From assembly GCF_018263855.1 (NCBI RefSeq), contig NZ_CP073318.1:5084001-5148000 (forward strand): 64,000 nucleotides of DNA, in the 5' to 3' direction. Positions within the stretch are counted from its first letter, which is position 1, and every line of letters starts with the position of its first letter. The notes below the pieces were generated by a model. That model ran no database searches. It saw nothing but the letters and a program-made list of their open reading frames with translations, and had not been told where the DNA came from. This document shows, one piece after another, positions 46,629 to 55,655 of this stretch. This stretch comes from Kutzneria sp. CA-103260. GTDB lineage: Bacteria > Actinomycetota > Actinomycetes > Mycobacteriales > Pseudonocardiaceae. A program made the translations under genes and the position numbers.

Positions 46629-47536
46629 GTCCCGATCATGCTGCCATCGACGGTTCGGCGGTAGATGTTGGCCTGGTACGCCACGGTGAATCCGAGCCGC
46701 TCGTACAGGGTGAAGGCTTTGGTCGGGCTGGACGTGTCCACGCCGAGCCCGAGAGCCTTGCGCCCCAGCCGCGCGTTGGCGGCGACGGCGGTGGCCAGCA
46801 GAGCCGCAGCCAGCCCGCGACGGCGGTGGTCCGGATGCACGCCGAGCCACTTCACCCAGCCCTCGCCAGTGTTGTCGGACGGCGCCGACGAGAGCAGCAC
46901 GCCGGCCAGCGCACCGGTTTCGGTCTCGGCCACCAAGCATTCCGCCGGCACCAGGCTCGGTGTCGCGGCGTAGTCGTGCTGGTCGCCGAAGGCCGCCCGC
47001 AGCACCTCGCCGCAGGCCGGCAGTTCCTCGGCCCGCATGGCCCGAATGGTGTGGCCGGGCACCGGGCCGGGCGGCTGCTCGTCGCCGGCCAGCGGCCGGG
47101 TCATCCGGGCCTGCAAGTGGTCGAACTCGAAGCCGAGGCCGGCCAGCACGCCGATGTACTGCTCCTCGGTGACCAGCGCGCCGGCCTTGGCCACCACCGA
47201 CCGGCCGGCGCGCTCAGCCACCCGGTTGAGCAGCAGCTCCATCAGGACCCGTTGCACTGAGGGGCCCTCACCCGGCCGCGCGTAGGCGTCACAGAACCAG
47301 CCCGACGGGTAGAGCTGGCCCCAGCCCATCAGCCGGCCGTCCCCGTCACGCACCAGCCAGGAGTCGCCGGTCCCGGTCAGCGCGTCCATCACCTCTCTGC
47401 GCTCGAAGTCCGGGTAGCCGAGGTAGACCTGTTCGCTGGCGTGCACCAACTCCAGGATCGCCTCGATGTCCGCCAGCGCTGGCCGCTCGGTCCGATACCC
47501 CTCCGGAAGTCCCACCGGGCCAGTGAAACCCGCCAT
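46625..47536 (-). CDS. Double GNAT-domain acetyltransferase
   Basis: A 303-residue protein with two GNAT-like halves, as in mycothiol synthase. The C-terminal half has a clear acetyl-CoA loop (VHPDHRRRGLAAALL, Q/RxxGxG/A pattern) and YERLGFTVAYQ; the N-terminal half is degenerate. The acceptor is unknown. It is coupled by ATGA to a methyltransferase. There is no ribosome binding site immediately upstream. An 8-base inverted repeat lies two bases from the ATG. Confidence 0.87.
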   Translation of the reverse strand: MAGFTGPVGLPEGYRTERPALADIEAILELVHASEQVYLGYPDFERREVMDALTGTGDSWLVRDGDGRLMGWGQLYPSGWFCDAYARPGEGPSVQRVLMELLLNRVAERAGRSVVAKAGALVTEEQYIGVLAGLGFEFDHLQARMTRPLAGDEQPPGPVPGHTIRAMRAEELPACGEVLRAAFGDQHDYAATPSLVPAECLVAETETGALAGVLLSSAPSDNTGEGWVKWLGVHPDHRRRGLAAALLATAVAANARLGRKALGLGVDTSSPTKAFTLYERLGFTVAYQANIYRRTVDGSMIGT

Positions 47537-47537
47537 T

Positions 47538-47556
47538 TTCGGTGGAGTCCACCGAA
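47538..47556. promoter_or_regulatory. Inverted repeat at the GNAT gene start
   Basis: TTCGGTGG-AGT-CCACCGAA is a perfect inverted repeat that ends 2 bases upstream of the GNAT ATG. It could be an operator at a leaderless promoter, or a hairpin that hides the start codon. Confidence 0.45.
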
Positions 47557-47615
47557 TAACCCCTTCGGGCAGCCCAGCTTCTCGATGAGCCAGGCTTGCG
47601 CGAGGGACCGTCCGG

Positions 47616-48509
47616 TCAGGGCAGCTGCATGACCCCGAACGAGCCGTCGGCGCGCAGCCGGGCCGCGTCCTGGCCAGGCGGCGCGCCGAACAGCTCGCGG
47701 TACTCGCGGCTGAACTGGGTCGGGCTGTCGTAGCCGACGAGGTGCCCGATGCCGGCCACGTCGCCGGGGCGGGCCACCAGCAGCGCCCGCGCCTCTTGGA
47801 GCCGGATCAGCTTGCGGTACTGGATCGGGCTCATCGTGGTGACCGCCCGGAAGTGCCGGTGGAAGGCGGATTCGCTCATGCCGGCCAGGCGGGCCAGGTC
47901 GGCCACCCGGATCGGCTCGGCGTAGTTGTCCCGGATCCAGCTGATCGCCCGGCCGACCAGGGACAGGCCGCTGTCGGCCAGCCCGATCTGGCGGACCAGC
48001 GCGCCGTGCGGGCCGGTCAGCAGCCGCCACAGGATCTCCTGCTCGTACAGCGGGGCCAGCACCTTCACGTCCCCGGGCTGGTCGAGCAGTCGGACCAGAC
48101 GCAGCACGGCGTCCAGCAACTCCGGCTCGGCCTTGCCGGTGGCCATCGCCGGCGCCGAGCGCCGGTCGGCCGGCGCGGCCAGCAGCAGCGGGGCGATCAC
48201 CGTCGGGCGCAGCTCCAGGCCGAGGCCCAGCGCCGGGCGCTGCCGGCTGATGCCGAAGAAGTGGCCGCTCACCGGCACTTCGGCACTGACCACCAGGCAG
48301 TCCCCGGCCCGGTACTCGAACACCTCCTCGCCCAGCAGCAAACGCTTGCCACCCTGCGCCAGCAGCACCAGCTGCGGCGCGGTCAGCGAGTGGTGCTCGT
48401 CGGTGCTGTCCACACTGGACAGCCGGAGGCCGGTGATCGCCGTGGTGCCGTCCGGTCGGGCATGCCGGGCGACCAGGTCCCGGATCTCGTCAAGCGCCAT
48501 GGTTCCCAT
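47616..48509 (-). CDS. AraC-family regulator
   Basis: A 297-residue regulator. The N-terminal AraC_N cupin domain (about 40-190; FEYRAGDCLVVSAEVPVSG) is followed by a double HTH (about 200-290; IRVADLARLAGMSESAFHRHFRAVTTMSPIQYRKLIRL). The type is common next to aldo/keto reductases and alkane- or aldehyde-responsive genes. ATG 48509 has GGTGG upstream; ATG 48500 is close by. It is divergent from a frameshifted aldo/keto reductase. Confidence 0.9.
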   Translation of the reverse strand: MGTMALDEIRDLVARHARPDGTTAITGLRLSSVDSTDEHHSLTAPQLVLLAQGGKRLLLGEEVFEYRAGDCLVVSAEVPVSGHFFGISRQRPALGLGLELRPTVIAPLLLAAPADRRSAPAMATGKAEPELLDAVLRLVRLLDQPGDVKVLAPLYEQEILWRLLTGPHGALVRQIGLADSGLSLVGRAISWIRDNYAEPIRVADLARLAGMSESAFHRHFRAVTTMSPIQYRKLIRLQEARALLVARPGDVAGIGHLVGYDSPTQFSREYRELFGAPPGQDAARLRADGSFGVMQLP

Positions 48510-48654
48510 GGCACCACCAGCCGGGCCCGCAGGCAACCCGATCGAGCCGACATCGGCAGGATCGGGCAAGAGGTCGGGCGGATGTCTCTACCGCCGGCCC
48601 GGGGCCGGGCGCTGAGATGGAGTGGACACCAGAGCACGACACCGGGAGCCGATC

Positions 48655-49738
48655 ATGCCGCTCGACCACTACGTCACCCTCGGCCGCTCCGGGCTGCGGG
48701 TCAGCCCGTTCGCCCTGGGCGCGATGACCTTCGGCGCTGACCCGGGCTCGTCCGGCTGCGACGTCGAGGAGTCCGAGAAGATCCTGTCCGCCTACTTGGA
48801 GCGGGGCGGGAACTTCATCGACACCGCCAACTTCTACTCCAACGGCCACTCCGAGAAGATCCTCGGCGACTACTTCGCCGCCCGGCCCGGGGCAGCGCCA
48901 GCACGTGGTGCTGGCCTCGAAGTTCTTCGGCAACATGTGGCCGGGCGACCCCAACGGCGGCGGCGCCGGCCGGGCGTCGATCATCGCCCAGCTGGAGCAG
49001 AGCCTGCGCCGGCTGAACACCGACTACCTCGACCTGTACTGGCTGCACAACTGGGACCGCAACACTCCTGTCGAGGAGACCATGCGGGCCCTGGACGACC
49101 TGGTGCGGGCCGGCAAGATCCGGTACGTCGGCTTCTCCAACACGCCGGGCTGGGTCACCGCCCAGGCCCAGACCACGGCCCTGCTGCGGGGCTGGTCGCC
49201 GATCATCGCGTTGCAGGTCGAGTACTCGCTGCTGGCCCGCACCGTGGAGGGCGAGCTCGCGCCGCTGGCGTTGGACCAGGGCATGGCGCTGACCCCGTGG
49301 AGCCCGTTGAAGAACGGCTTCCTGTCCGGCAAGTACCGGCGAGGCGCCATGGTCACCGACTCCGAGCGGGTCGCCTACGTCGGCGGCCCCAGCGACGAGG
49401 ACTTCGACGTCATCGACGCCGTCTCCGACATCGCCCAGGACCTGGGCGCTTCCTCGGCCGCCGTGGCACTGGCCTGGCTGCGGGCCCGGCCGGGCACCGT
49501 TGTGCCGATTGTCGGCGCGCGGCGGCTGGAGCACCTCGTCGACAATCTGGACGGGCTGGACGTCACGCTGCTGTCGTCGCAGATCCGGTTGCTGGACGAG
49601 GTTTCCGAGCCGGTGCTGAACTATCCGGCGCCGATGCACGGTGCGCAGCGGGCGATGCTCCAGTTCGCTGGGACCACTGTGGACGGTGAGGAGTCCACTG
49701 TGTACCCGCCGCTGCTGTCCATGGACGTCCGCTACTGA
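48655..49738 (+). pseudogene. Aldo/keto reductase interrupted by a +1 frameshift
   Basis: The gene starts at ATG 48655 after GGGAG, reads through VTLGRSGLRVSPFALGAMTFG and DTANFYSNGHSEKILGDYF, then loses frame at the G run 48889-48892. One G too many separates the N-terminal 80 residues from the remaining 275, which continue correctly (VVLASKFFGNMWPGD to SMDVRY). Without the extra base it would be a complete reductase of about 360 residues. It is either a recent pseudogene or a sequencing error in a homopolymer. The divergent AraC gene is its likely regulator. Confidence 0.8.
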
Positions 49739-50886
49739 TACCGGTCGGCCAGGTAAGCGTTTGCCACCTGCGCGTCGATCTCCGCCGGGACCGGCACCAC
49801 ACAGCTGGCGCTGTCCACCTGGCCGGTGGCTACGGCCTGAAGACACCGGGCCTGCAAGGCAAAGCCGAGATCCATCGACTCGATGGAGTTACCCAGGGCT
49901 CGGGGTCCGGCGAGGTTGACCATGTGCCCGCGGGCCACCAGATGGACGCGGCGGCCGTCGCGGAGTTCCAGGGTCGCCAGGTCGTCCTCGTACTCGCGGA
50001 TCGTTTTGACCTCGGGCGACGTGAGCAGGCCGTCGGCGTCGATCTCCACCGGGAAGTGGCCGGCGTTGGCCAGGACCACGCCGTTCTTCAGCAACGGCAG
50101 GTCCTTCACGGTGATCACCCCGCGGGCCCCGGTGACCGTGATGATCACGTCCGCTGTGGACAGTGCGACGTCCCGCGGCGGGGTGTCAAAGCCGTCCAGG
50201 TGGGCCCGCAGCCGGGTGACCGGGTCGACCTCCACCACGGAGACCTTGGCGTGCGCGCCGCGGAAGTTGTCCGCGACCCCGCGGCCGCACGCGCCGTAGC
50301 CCACGACCGTCACCCGCTCACCGTTGGTGACTCGATTCGTCAGGCGTAGCAACGACTCCAGCGTGCTCTGTCCCACCGCGTGCTGGTTCTCCGCGAACTG
50401 CTTGATCGGGCTGTCGTTGATCACCAGGATCGGCCGGCGCAGCCGGTCCCGCAGCGGCTTCAGCCGCATCCGGCCCGACGTCGTCTCCTCGGTGCCGCCC
50501 TTGAGGCCAACGTAGGGGTCATCGAGGTACCGCGCGAACAGATCGCCTCCGTTGTCCAGGATCAGATCCGGTCGAGTTGTCAGCAGTTCCCGTTGGTAGT
50601 GCCCGTGTTCACGCTCGTCCTTCGTCTGCTCCCCGATCACCGTGACGCCTTCAGCCCGCAGGGCTTCGACGGCCGCCGGCTGGGTGCTGTTCAGGTTGCC
50701 CGCCGCCACCACCTCCGCACCGCCGGCCCGCAGTGTGGTCAGCAGCGCCACCGTCTTGGCCTCGATGTGGATTCCGGTGCCGATCGTCAGCCCCTCGAAC
50801 GGCCGTGTGGTCGCGAACTCGTCCCGCACGCCTTTCAGCAGCCGGCAGTGCTCCCGCGTCCAGTCGATCCGGGTGGCCGTCGTCAT
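49732..50886 (-). CDS. Adenosylhomocysteinase-like NAD-dependent hydrolase
   Basis: A 384-residue relative of S-adenosylhomocysteine hydrolase, shorter than the usual 430-490. The NAD motif VVGYGACGRGV is at about 194-204. Active-site counterparts include His 40, Asp 115 in DNGGD, Glu 133/134 in GTEETTSG, and K162-x3-E166-N167 where the classic enzyme has K-x3-D-N. The Asp-to-Glu change and length suggest a different substrate. A LacI-type regulator diverges from it, with a perfect palindrome between, unlike housekeeping ahcY. It overlaps the convergent reductase by 7 bases. Confidence 0.8.
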   Translation of the reverse strand: MTTATRIDWTREHCRLLKGVRDEFATTRPFEGLTIGTGIHIEAKTVALLTTLRAGGAEVVAAGNLNSTQPAAVEALRAEGVTVIGEQTKDEREHGHYQRELLTTRPDLILDNGGDLFARYLDDPYVGLKGGTEETTSGRMRLKPLRDRLRRPILVINDSPIKQFAENQHAVGQSTLESLLRLTNRVTNGERVTVVGYGACGRGVADNFRGAHAKVSVVEVDPVTRLRAHLDGFDTPPRDVALSTADVIITVTGARGVITVKDLPLLKNGVVLANAGHFPVEIDADGLLTSPEVKTIREYEDDLATLELRDGRRVHLVARGHMVNLAGPRALGNSIESMDLGFALQARCLQAVATGQVDSASCVVPVPAEIDAQVANAYLADRYQ

Positions 50887-50904
50887 GGCGAGTCCTCACG
50901 TCGA

Positions 50905-50918
50905 GTACTACGTAGTAC
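50905..50918. promoter_or_regulatory. Perfect 14-bp palindrome, probable LacI operator
   Basis: GTACTACGTAGTAC is a perfect palindrome in the 70-base gap between the divergent hydrolase and LacI genes. LacI-family sites are palindromes with a central CG, as here. Confidence 0.7.
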
Positions 50919-50956
50919 GTGGCAAGCTAGCACGGACTCGTCAAGGAGGACATCCG

Positions 50957-51952
50957 TTGACCAGGCGCAGGCCCGCGACCAGCGTCGATGTCGCTCGCGC
51001 GGCCGGCGTCTCGCAGACCACCGTGTCGCTGGTGTTCTCCGGCCGGGCCGCCGGGCGCGTTTCCGACCGCACCCGGGCCCTCGTCGAGTCCACCGCCGCC
51101 GAGCTCGGCTACGTGCCCAACGCTCCCGCCCGGGTCCTCCGCGGCGGCCGCCCCCAGGTCCTGGCCCTGGCCGTGCCCGACGTCCGCAATCCCTACTTCG
51201 CCCGTGTCCTGCTCGGCGCCGAACAGGCCGCCCGCTCCGCCGACATGGCCGTGCTGCTGGTCGACACCGCCTCCGACGACGACTGGGCCGCCCGGCTCGC
51301 CTCCATGAGCAAGGTCGGCATGTTCGCCGGCGCCATCGTCTACGCCGAGGCCGCCCCCGTCACCGCCAGCCTCGCCGCCGACCTCGACCACGTCGTCTTC
51401 GTCGAATGCCCCGACCCCGCCGGCCGCTCCGCCGTCGACATCGACATCGCCGCCGGCCTCCGCGACGTCGTCTCACACCTGCACAGCCTCGGCCACCGCC
51501 GCATCGGCCACGCCCAGGCCGCCGTCCGCCGCCGTACTTTCCAGCTGCGCCAGCGCTTCCTCACCTCCGAGCTCCGCCGCCACGGCCTCACCCCCCTTCG
51601 CTACCGCTCCCCCTTCGACATCGACGAGGCCACCCTCCTCGCCGCGCGCTTCCTCCGCCGCTCCGACGTCACCGCCATCTTCTGCGACGACGACATCCTC
51701 GTCGCCGCCCTCTACCGGGCCTGCTCCCTGCTGCACGTCGCCATCCCCGCCGACCTCTCCCTCATCGGCTTCAACGACGTCGACCTCGCCCGCTACCTCT
51801 CCCCCGAAGCCACCTCCGTCGCCATCCCCGCCGAATCCCTCGGCCAGCTCGCCGTCCAGGCCCTGCTCGCCGACATCGCCGGCGCAACCCCCACCCAGGT
51901 CACCGCCCCGTTGACCCTCAACGTCCGCGGCTCAACCGGCCCTGCCCTATGA
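50957..51952 (+). CDS. LacI-family transcriptional regulator
   Basis: A 331-residue LacI/PurR-type repressor. The N-terminal HTH (SVDVARAAGVSQTTVSLVFSG) and hinge are followed by a periplasmic-binding-protein-like ligand domain (LALAVPDVRNPYFARVLLG; LIGFNDVDLARYLSPEATSV). The start is a TTG at 50957, supported by AAGGAGGA (50943-50950) at good spacing. Third positions are very rich in C. It likely controls the divergent hydrolase through the palindrome at 50905; the ligand is unknown. Confidence 0.9.
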   Translation: MTRRRPATSVDVARAAGVSQTTVSLVFSGRAAGRVSDRTRALVESTAAELGYVPNAPARVLRGGRPQVLALAVPDVRNPYFARVLLGAEQAARSADMAVLLVDTASDDDWAARLASMSKVGMFAGAIVYAEAAPVTASLAADLDHVVFVECPDPAGRSAVDIDIAAGLRDVVSHLHSLGHRRIGHAQAAVRRRTFQLRQRFLTSELRRHGLTPLRYRSPFDIDEATLLAARFLRRSDVTAIFCDDDILVAALYRACSLLHVAIPADLSLIGFNDVDLARYLSPEATSVAIPAESLGQLAVQALLADIAGATPTQVTAPLTLNVRGSTGPAL

Positions 51953-52030
51953 CCCGCCCACCCGGGGCCGTCACATCAGCGGCGTCCGGGGGCTCATGGG
52001 GTGGGCCTTGACGACGGGATGGTGTGACCG

Positions 52031-52903
52031 GTGGACGAGACGGAGTGGCTGGCCGAGCGGTTCGAGCGGGAGCGGACGCGGTTGCGGGCGGTGGCGTATC
52101 GGATGCTGGGGTCGGTGACGGAGGCGGATGACGCGGTGCAGGACGCGTGGCTGCGGTTGAGTCGGGCCGACTCGGGGCAGATCGAGAACCTGGGCGGCTG
52201 GCTGACGACGGTCGTCGCGAGGGAGTGCCTGCATCAGCTGCGGTCCCGACGGCACCGCAGGGAGGATCCGCTGGCCGAGCACCGGCCGGAGCTGGTGGTC
52301 GCGGACGAAGGGCCGGAGCAGGAGGCGCTGCTGGCTGATTCGGTGGGCCTGGCCTTGCTGGTGGTGCTGGAGCGGCTCACGCCCGGGGAGCGGTTGGCGT
52401 TCGTGCTGCACGACATGTTCGACGTGCCGTTCGGGGAGATCGCCGACATCGTGGGACGCACGCCGGCCGCCACGCGCCAGCTGGCCAGCCGGGCGCGGCG
52501 GCGGGTGCACGGAGCCGGAGTGCCACCGGCGGAGCCGGATCTCGCGCGGCAGCGGAAGGTGGTCGAAGCCTTCTACGCGGCGGCGCGAACGGCGGATTTC
52601 GACGCGCTGGTCCGGGTTCTGGATCCGGAGGTCGTGCTGCGGACCGACTTCGGCGGTGCCCGCCCGTCGAGCGTGGTGCACGGCGCGTCGGCGGTGGCCG
52701 CGCAGGCTCGCGCGCCCCGTGGCGGCCGGCTGCGCCCGATCCTGGTCAACGGCGCGGTAGGGGCCCTGATCACTCGGGACGGGCGGCCGCATTCCGTGAT
52801 GGTCTTCACGGTCGCCAACGACCGGATCGCCCGGATCGACGTCATCCGCGACGCCGACCGCGTCGGCGGGGTCGCTGCCACGGTCCTGGGCCAGGTCGAG
52901 TGA
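52031..52903 (+). CDS. ECF41-type sigma factor with SnoaL-like C-terminus
   Basis: A 290-residue sigma factor. Region 2 (about 10-75; ADDAVQDAWLRLSR) and region 4 (about 110-160; LTPGERLAFVLHDMFDVPFGEIADIVGRT) are followed by a SnoaL-like domain of about 110 residues (RQRKVVEAFYAAARTADFDALVRVLDPEVVLR). In ECF41/SigJ-type factors this extension controls activity without a separate anti-sigma protein. The start is GTG 52031. It faces a YCII protein across a palindromic terminator. Confidence 0.92.
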   Translation: MDETEWLAERFERERTRLRAVAYRMLGSVTEADDAVQDAWLRLSRADSGQIENLGGWLTTVVARECLHQLRSRRHRREDPLAEHRPELVVADEGPEQEALLADSVGLALLVVLERLTPGERLAFVLHDMFDVPFGEIADIVGRTPAATRQLASRARRRVHGAGVPPAEPDLARQRKVVEAFYAAARTADFDALVRVLDPEVVLRTDFGGARPSSVVHGASAVAAQARAPRGGRLRPILVNGAVGALITRDGRPHSVMVFTVANDRIARIDVIRDADRVGGVAATVLGQVE

Positions 52904-52904
52904 A

Positions 52905-52928
52905 TGGGGCCCGGCGCGCCGGGCCCCA
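52905..52928. terminator. 24-base perfect palindrome between convergent genes
   Basis: A perfect self-complementary sequence (TGGGGCCCGGCG and its complement) begins 2 bases after the sigma factor stop and ends 4 bases before the YCII stop. With no T run it is a GC-rich bidirectional terminator candidate. Confidence 0.65.
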
Positions 52929-52932
52929 CCGC

Positions 52933-53295
52933 TCACCAGTACCGGGCCACCCGCCGCACCTCGACCGCACCACCCAGGCGGGCCTGCGGAACGCGGGCCG
53001 CGACCGCGACGGCGGCCTCCAGGTCATCGGCCTCGACCACCAGGAACCCGCCCACCGCGCTGGCGGCGTCGAGGAACGGGCCCTCGGTCCGGACGGTCGA
53101 ACCGTTCTCGACCCTGATGGTCGTCGCGTCCGCCGGCAGGCCCAACGGCGGCCCGCCGGCGACGTTCTCCATCGCGCTGATGGCCGCCCAGTCGGCGTAG
53201 GCGGCCTTCTTGTCCTCCGCCGACACCGCCTCGGCCCCGGGCGTGCCCGGCAACGGATATGTGCCGTGGTGGATCACCAACACGAACTGCATCAT
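52933..53295 (-). CDS. YCII-related (DGPF-type) protein
   Basis: A 120-residue YCII-domain protein of the DGPF group (MQFVLVIHH at the start, TEGPFLDAASAVGGFLVVEADDLEAAVAVAARVP). Such small dimeric proteins often accompany ECF sigma factors with C-terminal extensions, as here; their chemistry is unknown. ATG 53295 (or the ATG one codon on) follows GAGGAGGAC. Confidence 0.88.
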   Translation of the reverse strand: MMQFVLVIHHGTYPLPGTPGAEAVSAEDKKAAYADWAAISAMENVAGGPPLGLPADATTIRVENGSTVRTEGPFLDAASAVGGFLVVEADDLEAAVAVAARVPQARLGGAVEVRRVARYW

Positions 53296-53441
53296 GTCCT
53301 CCTCACGAGGTGCGTCGTCCGCACACCCTCATGAGCCCCACCGATGCGGCGATGTGACGAGTACTTCGTGGAGACGGCCCAGCCCACGCGATCTGCCGGA
53401 AACCGACATTCGGTGTGACGCAGAGCGGGACTCGCGGGGGT

Positions 53442-55652
53442 TCAGGCGGTGCGGATGCGGTGGGCCAGGGCGGTGTAGCGGCGGCCGGTGGAGGGGGTGC
53501 GGACGGCCTGCTGGATGGCGCGGCGGGAGCCGACGAGGACGACGAGCTTCTTGGCGCGGGTGACGGCGGTGTAGAGCAGGTTGCGTTGCAGCATCATCCA
53601 GGCGCTGGTGGTGATGGGGATTACCACACAGGGGTATTCGCTGCCCTGGGAGCGGTGGATGGTGATGGAGTAGGCGTGCACGAGCTCGTCGAGTTCCCCG
53701 AACTCGTAGTCGATGTCCTCGTCCTCGTCGGTGCGGACGGTGAGGGTCTGGTCCTCAGTGGACAGTGCGGTCACCACGCCGACGGTGCCGTTGAAGACGC
53801 CGGCGACGCCCTTGTCGTAGTTGTTGCGGATCTGGGTGACCTTGTCGCCGACGCGGAAGACGCGGCCACCGAAGCGACGTTCGGGCAGTGACGGCTTGGA
53901 GGGCGTCAAAGCCTCCTGCAGCAACACGTTCAACGAGCCGGCGCCGGCGGGACCGCGGTGCATGGGGGCCAGGACCTGGATGTCCCGCCGGGGGTCGAGG
54001 CCGAACTTGCGGGGAATTCGGTTGGCCACGACATCAACGGTCAGGGCGGCGACTTCCTCGGTGTCGTCCTGGGCGAACAGGAAGAAGTCGGGCAGCCCCT
54101 CGGTCACCGGCTGACGGCCGGAGTTGATCAGGTGGGCGTTGGTGACCACACCGGACTGCTGAGCCTGACGGAAGATCTGGGTGAGCCGAACCCGGGGCAC
54201 GGGCTCGGCGGCCAGCAGATCCCGCAGGACCTCACCGGCCCCGACGCTGGGCAGCTGATCGACGTCGCCAACGAGCAGCACATGGGCCCCGGGCGGCACG
54301 GCCTTGAGCAACTTGTTGGCCAGCAACAGGTCCAACATGGACACCTCGTCGACGACGAGCAGATCCACGTCCAGCGGGCGGTCCCGGTCGTAGGCGGCGT
54401 CGCCGCCGGGCTTGAGCTCCAGCATCCGGTGCACGGTGGCGGCGTCGACGCCGGTGAGCTCGGCCAGGCGTTTGGCGGCCCGGCCGGTGGGGGCGGCCAG
54501 CATCACCTTGGCGTTCTTGGCCTTGGCCAGCATCACGATGGACCGCACGGTGAAACTCTTGCCGCAGCCCGGTCCCCCGGTCAGCACGGCCACCTTCTCG
54601 GTCAGCGCCAACCGAACGGCCTGCTCCTGCTCGGGCGCCAACGTGGTGCCGGTGGACCGCCGCAGCCAGTCCAGGGCCTTGCCCCAGTCCACGGAGCCGA
54701 ACGCCGGCATTCGGTCCACATCGGACCGCAGCAGCCGGCCCAGCTGCCCGGCCAGCGAGATCTCCGCGCGGTGGAAGGGAACCAGGTAGATGGCGGCCGG
54801 GTCGCCCTCGAAGATCTCCTCGCGGACGACGCCTTCCTCGGCGACCAACTCGCGCAGGCAGTCGGTCACCAGGACGCTGGAGACCTCCAGGATCTCCACC
54901 GCCTTGGCCACGAGTTCGTCCTGCGGCAGAAAGCAGTTCCCGTCGCCGCTGGCCTCCGACAGGGTGAACTGGATGCCGGCCTTCACCCGCTGTGGGCTGT
55001 CGTGCGGGATGCCCACGGCCTTGGCCAGCACGTCAGCGGTCTTGAAGCCGATGCCCCACACGTCGGCGGCCAGCTTGTACGGCTCCTCCTTGACCACCCG
55101 GATCGAGTCGTCCCGGTAGGTCTTGTAGATCCGCACCCCCAGCGACGTCGACACGCCAACGCCCTGCAGGAACAGCATGACCTCCTTGATGGCCTTCTGT
55201 TCCTCCCACGCGCCGGCGATCAGCTTGGTGCGCTTGGGACCCAGCCCCGGCACCTCGATCAGCCGGCCCACGTCCGTCTCGATGACGTCCAACGCGGTCA
55301 GTCCGAAGTGCTCGACGATCCGGTCCGCGATCCGCGGCCCGATCCCTTTGACCAGACCGGATCCGAGGTAGCGGCGGATGCCCTGCACGGTGGCCGGCAG
55401 CACCGTGGTGTACGAGTCGACGTGGAACTGCTTGCCGTACTGGGGATGGCTGCCCCACCGGCCGCGCAGCCGCAGGCTCTCCCCCGGCTGCGCGCCCAGC
55501 AGCGCGCCGACCACGGTGAGCAGGTCACCGCCGCCGCGGCCGGTGTCGACCTTGGCGACGGTGTACCCGGTCTCCTCGTTGGCGAAGGTGATCCGCTCCA
55601 GCGACCCCTCGACGACGGCGTAGCCGAGCGAGTCACCGGAGGCGGCGGGCAT
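53442..55652 (-). CDS. recD2: RecD2-like 5'-3' DNA helicase
   Basis: A 736-residue SF1B helicase. The N-terminal OB-type region (YAVVEGSLERITFANEETGYTVAKV) and helix-hairpin-helix motifs (GIGPRIADRI, VPGLGPKRTKLI) come before the motor. The motor has Walker A GGPGCGKSFTV (about residue 356), VVDEVSMLD and a late YSITIHRSQGSEYP (motif V-VI area). RecD2 acts in DNA repair without RecBC. It follows glyA with a 3-base gap on the same strand, so the two are probably co-transcribed. Confidence 0.93.
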   Translation of the reverse strand: MPAASGDSLGYAVVEGSLERITFANEETGYTVAKVDTGRGGGDLLTVVGALLGAQPGESLRLRGRWGSHPQYGKQFHVDSYTTVLPATVQGIRRYLGSGLVKGIGPRIADRIVEHFGLTALDVIETDVGRLIEVPGLGPKRTKLIAGAWEEQKAIKEVMLFLQGVGVSTSLGVRIYKTYRDDSIRVVKEEPYKLAADVWGIGFKTADVLAKAVGIPHDSPQRVKAGIQFTLSEASGDGNCFLPQDELVAKAVEILEVSSVLVTDCLRELVAEEGVVREEIFEGDPAAIYLVPFHRAEISLAGQLGRLLRSDVDRMPAFGSVDWGKALDWLRRSTGTTLAPEQEQAVRLALTEKVAVLTGGPGCGKSFTVRSIVMLAKAKNAKVMLAAPTGRAAKRLAELTGVDAATVHRMLELKPGGDAAYDRDRPLDVDLLVVDEVSMLDLLLANKLLKAVPPGAHVLLVGDVDQLPSVGAGEVLRDLLAAEPVPRVRLTQIFRQAQQSGVVTNAHLINSGRQPVTEGLPDFFLFAQDDTEEVAALTVDVVANRIPRKFGLDPRRDIQVLAPMHRGPAGAGSLNVLLQEALTPSKPSLPERRFGGRVFRVGDKVTQIRNNYDKGVAGVFNGTVGVVTALSTEDQTLTVRTDEDEDIDYEFGELDELVHAYSITIHRSQGSEYPCVVIPITTSAWMMLQRNLLYTAVTRAKKLVVLVGSRRAIQQAVRTPSTGRRYTALAHRIRTA

Positions 55653-55655
55653 CGG

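Noticed and set aside
48880..48900. Programmed frameshift in the aldo/keto reductase
   Set aside because: There is no slippery heptamer or known frameshifted family; an extra G in a homopolymer explains it.
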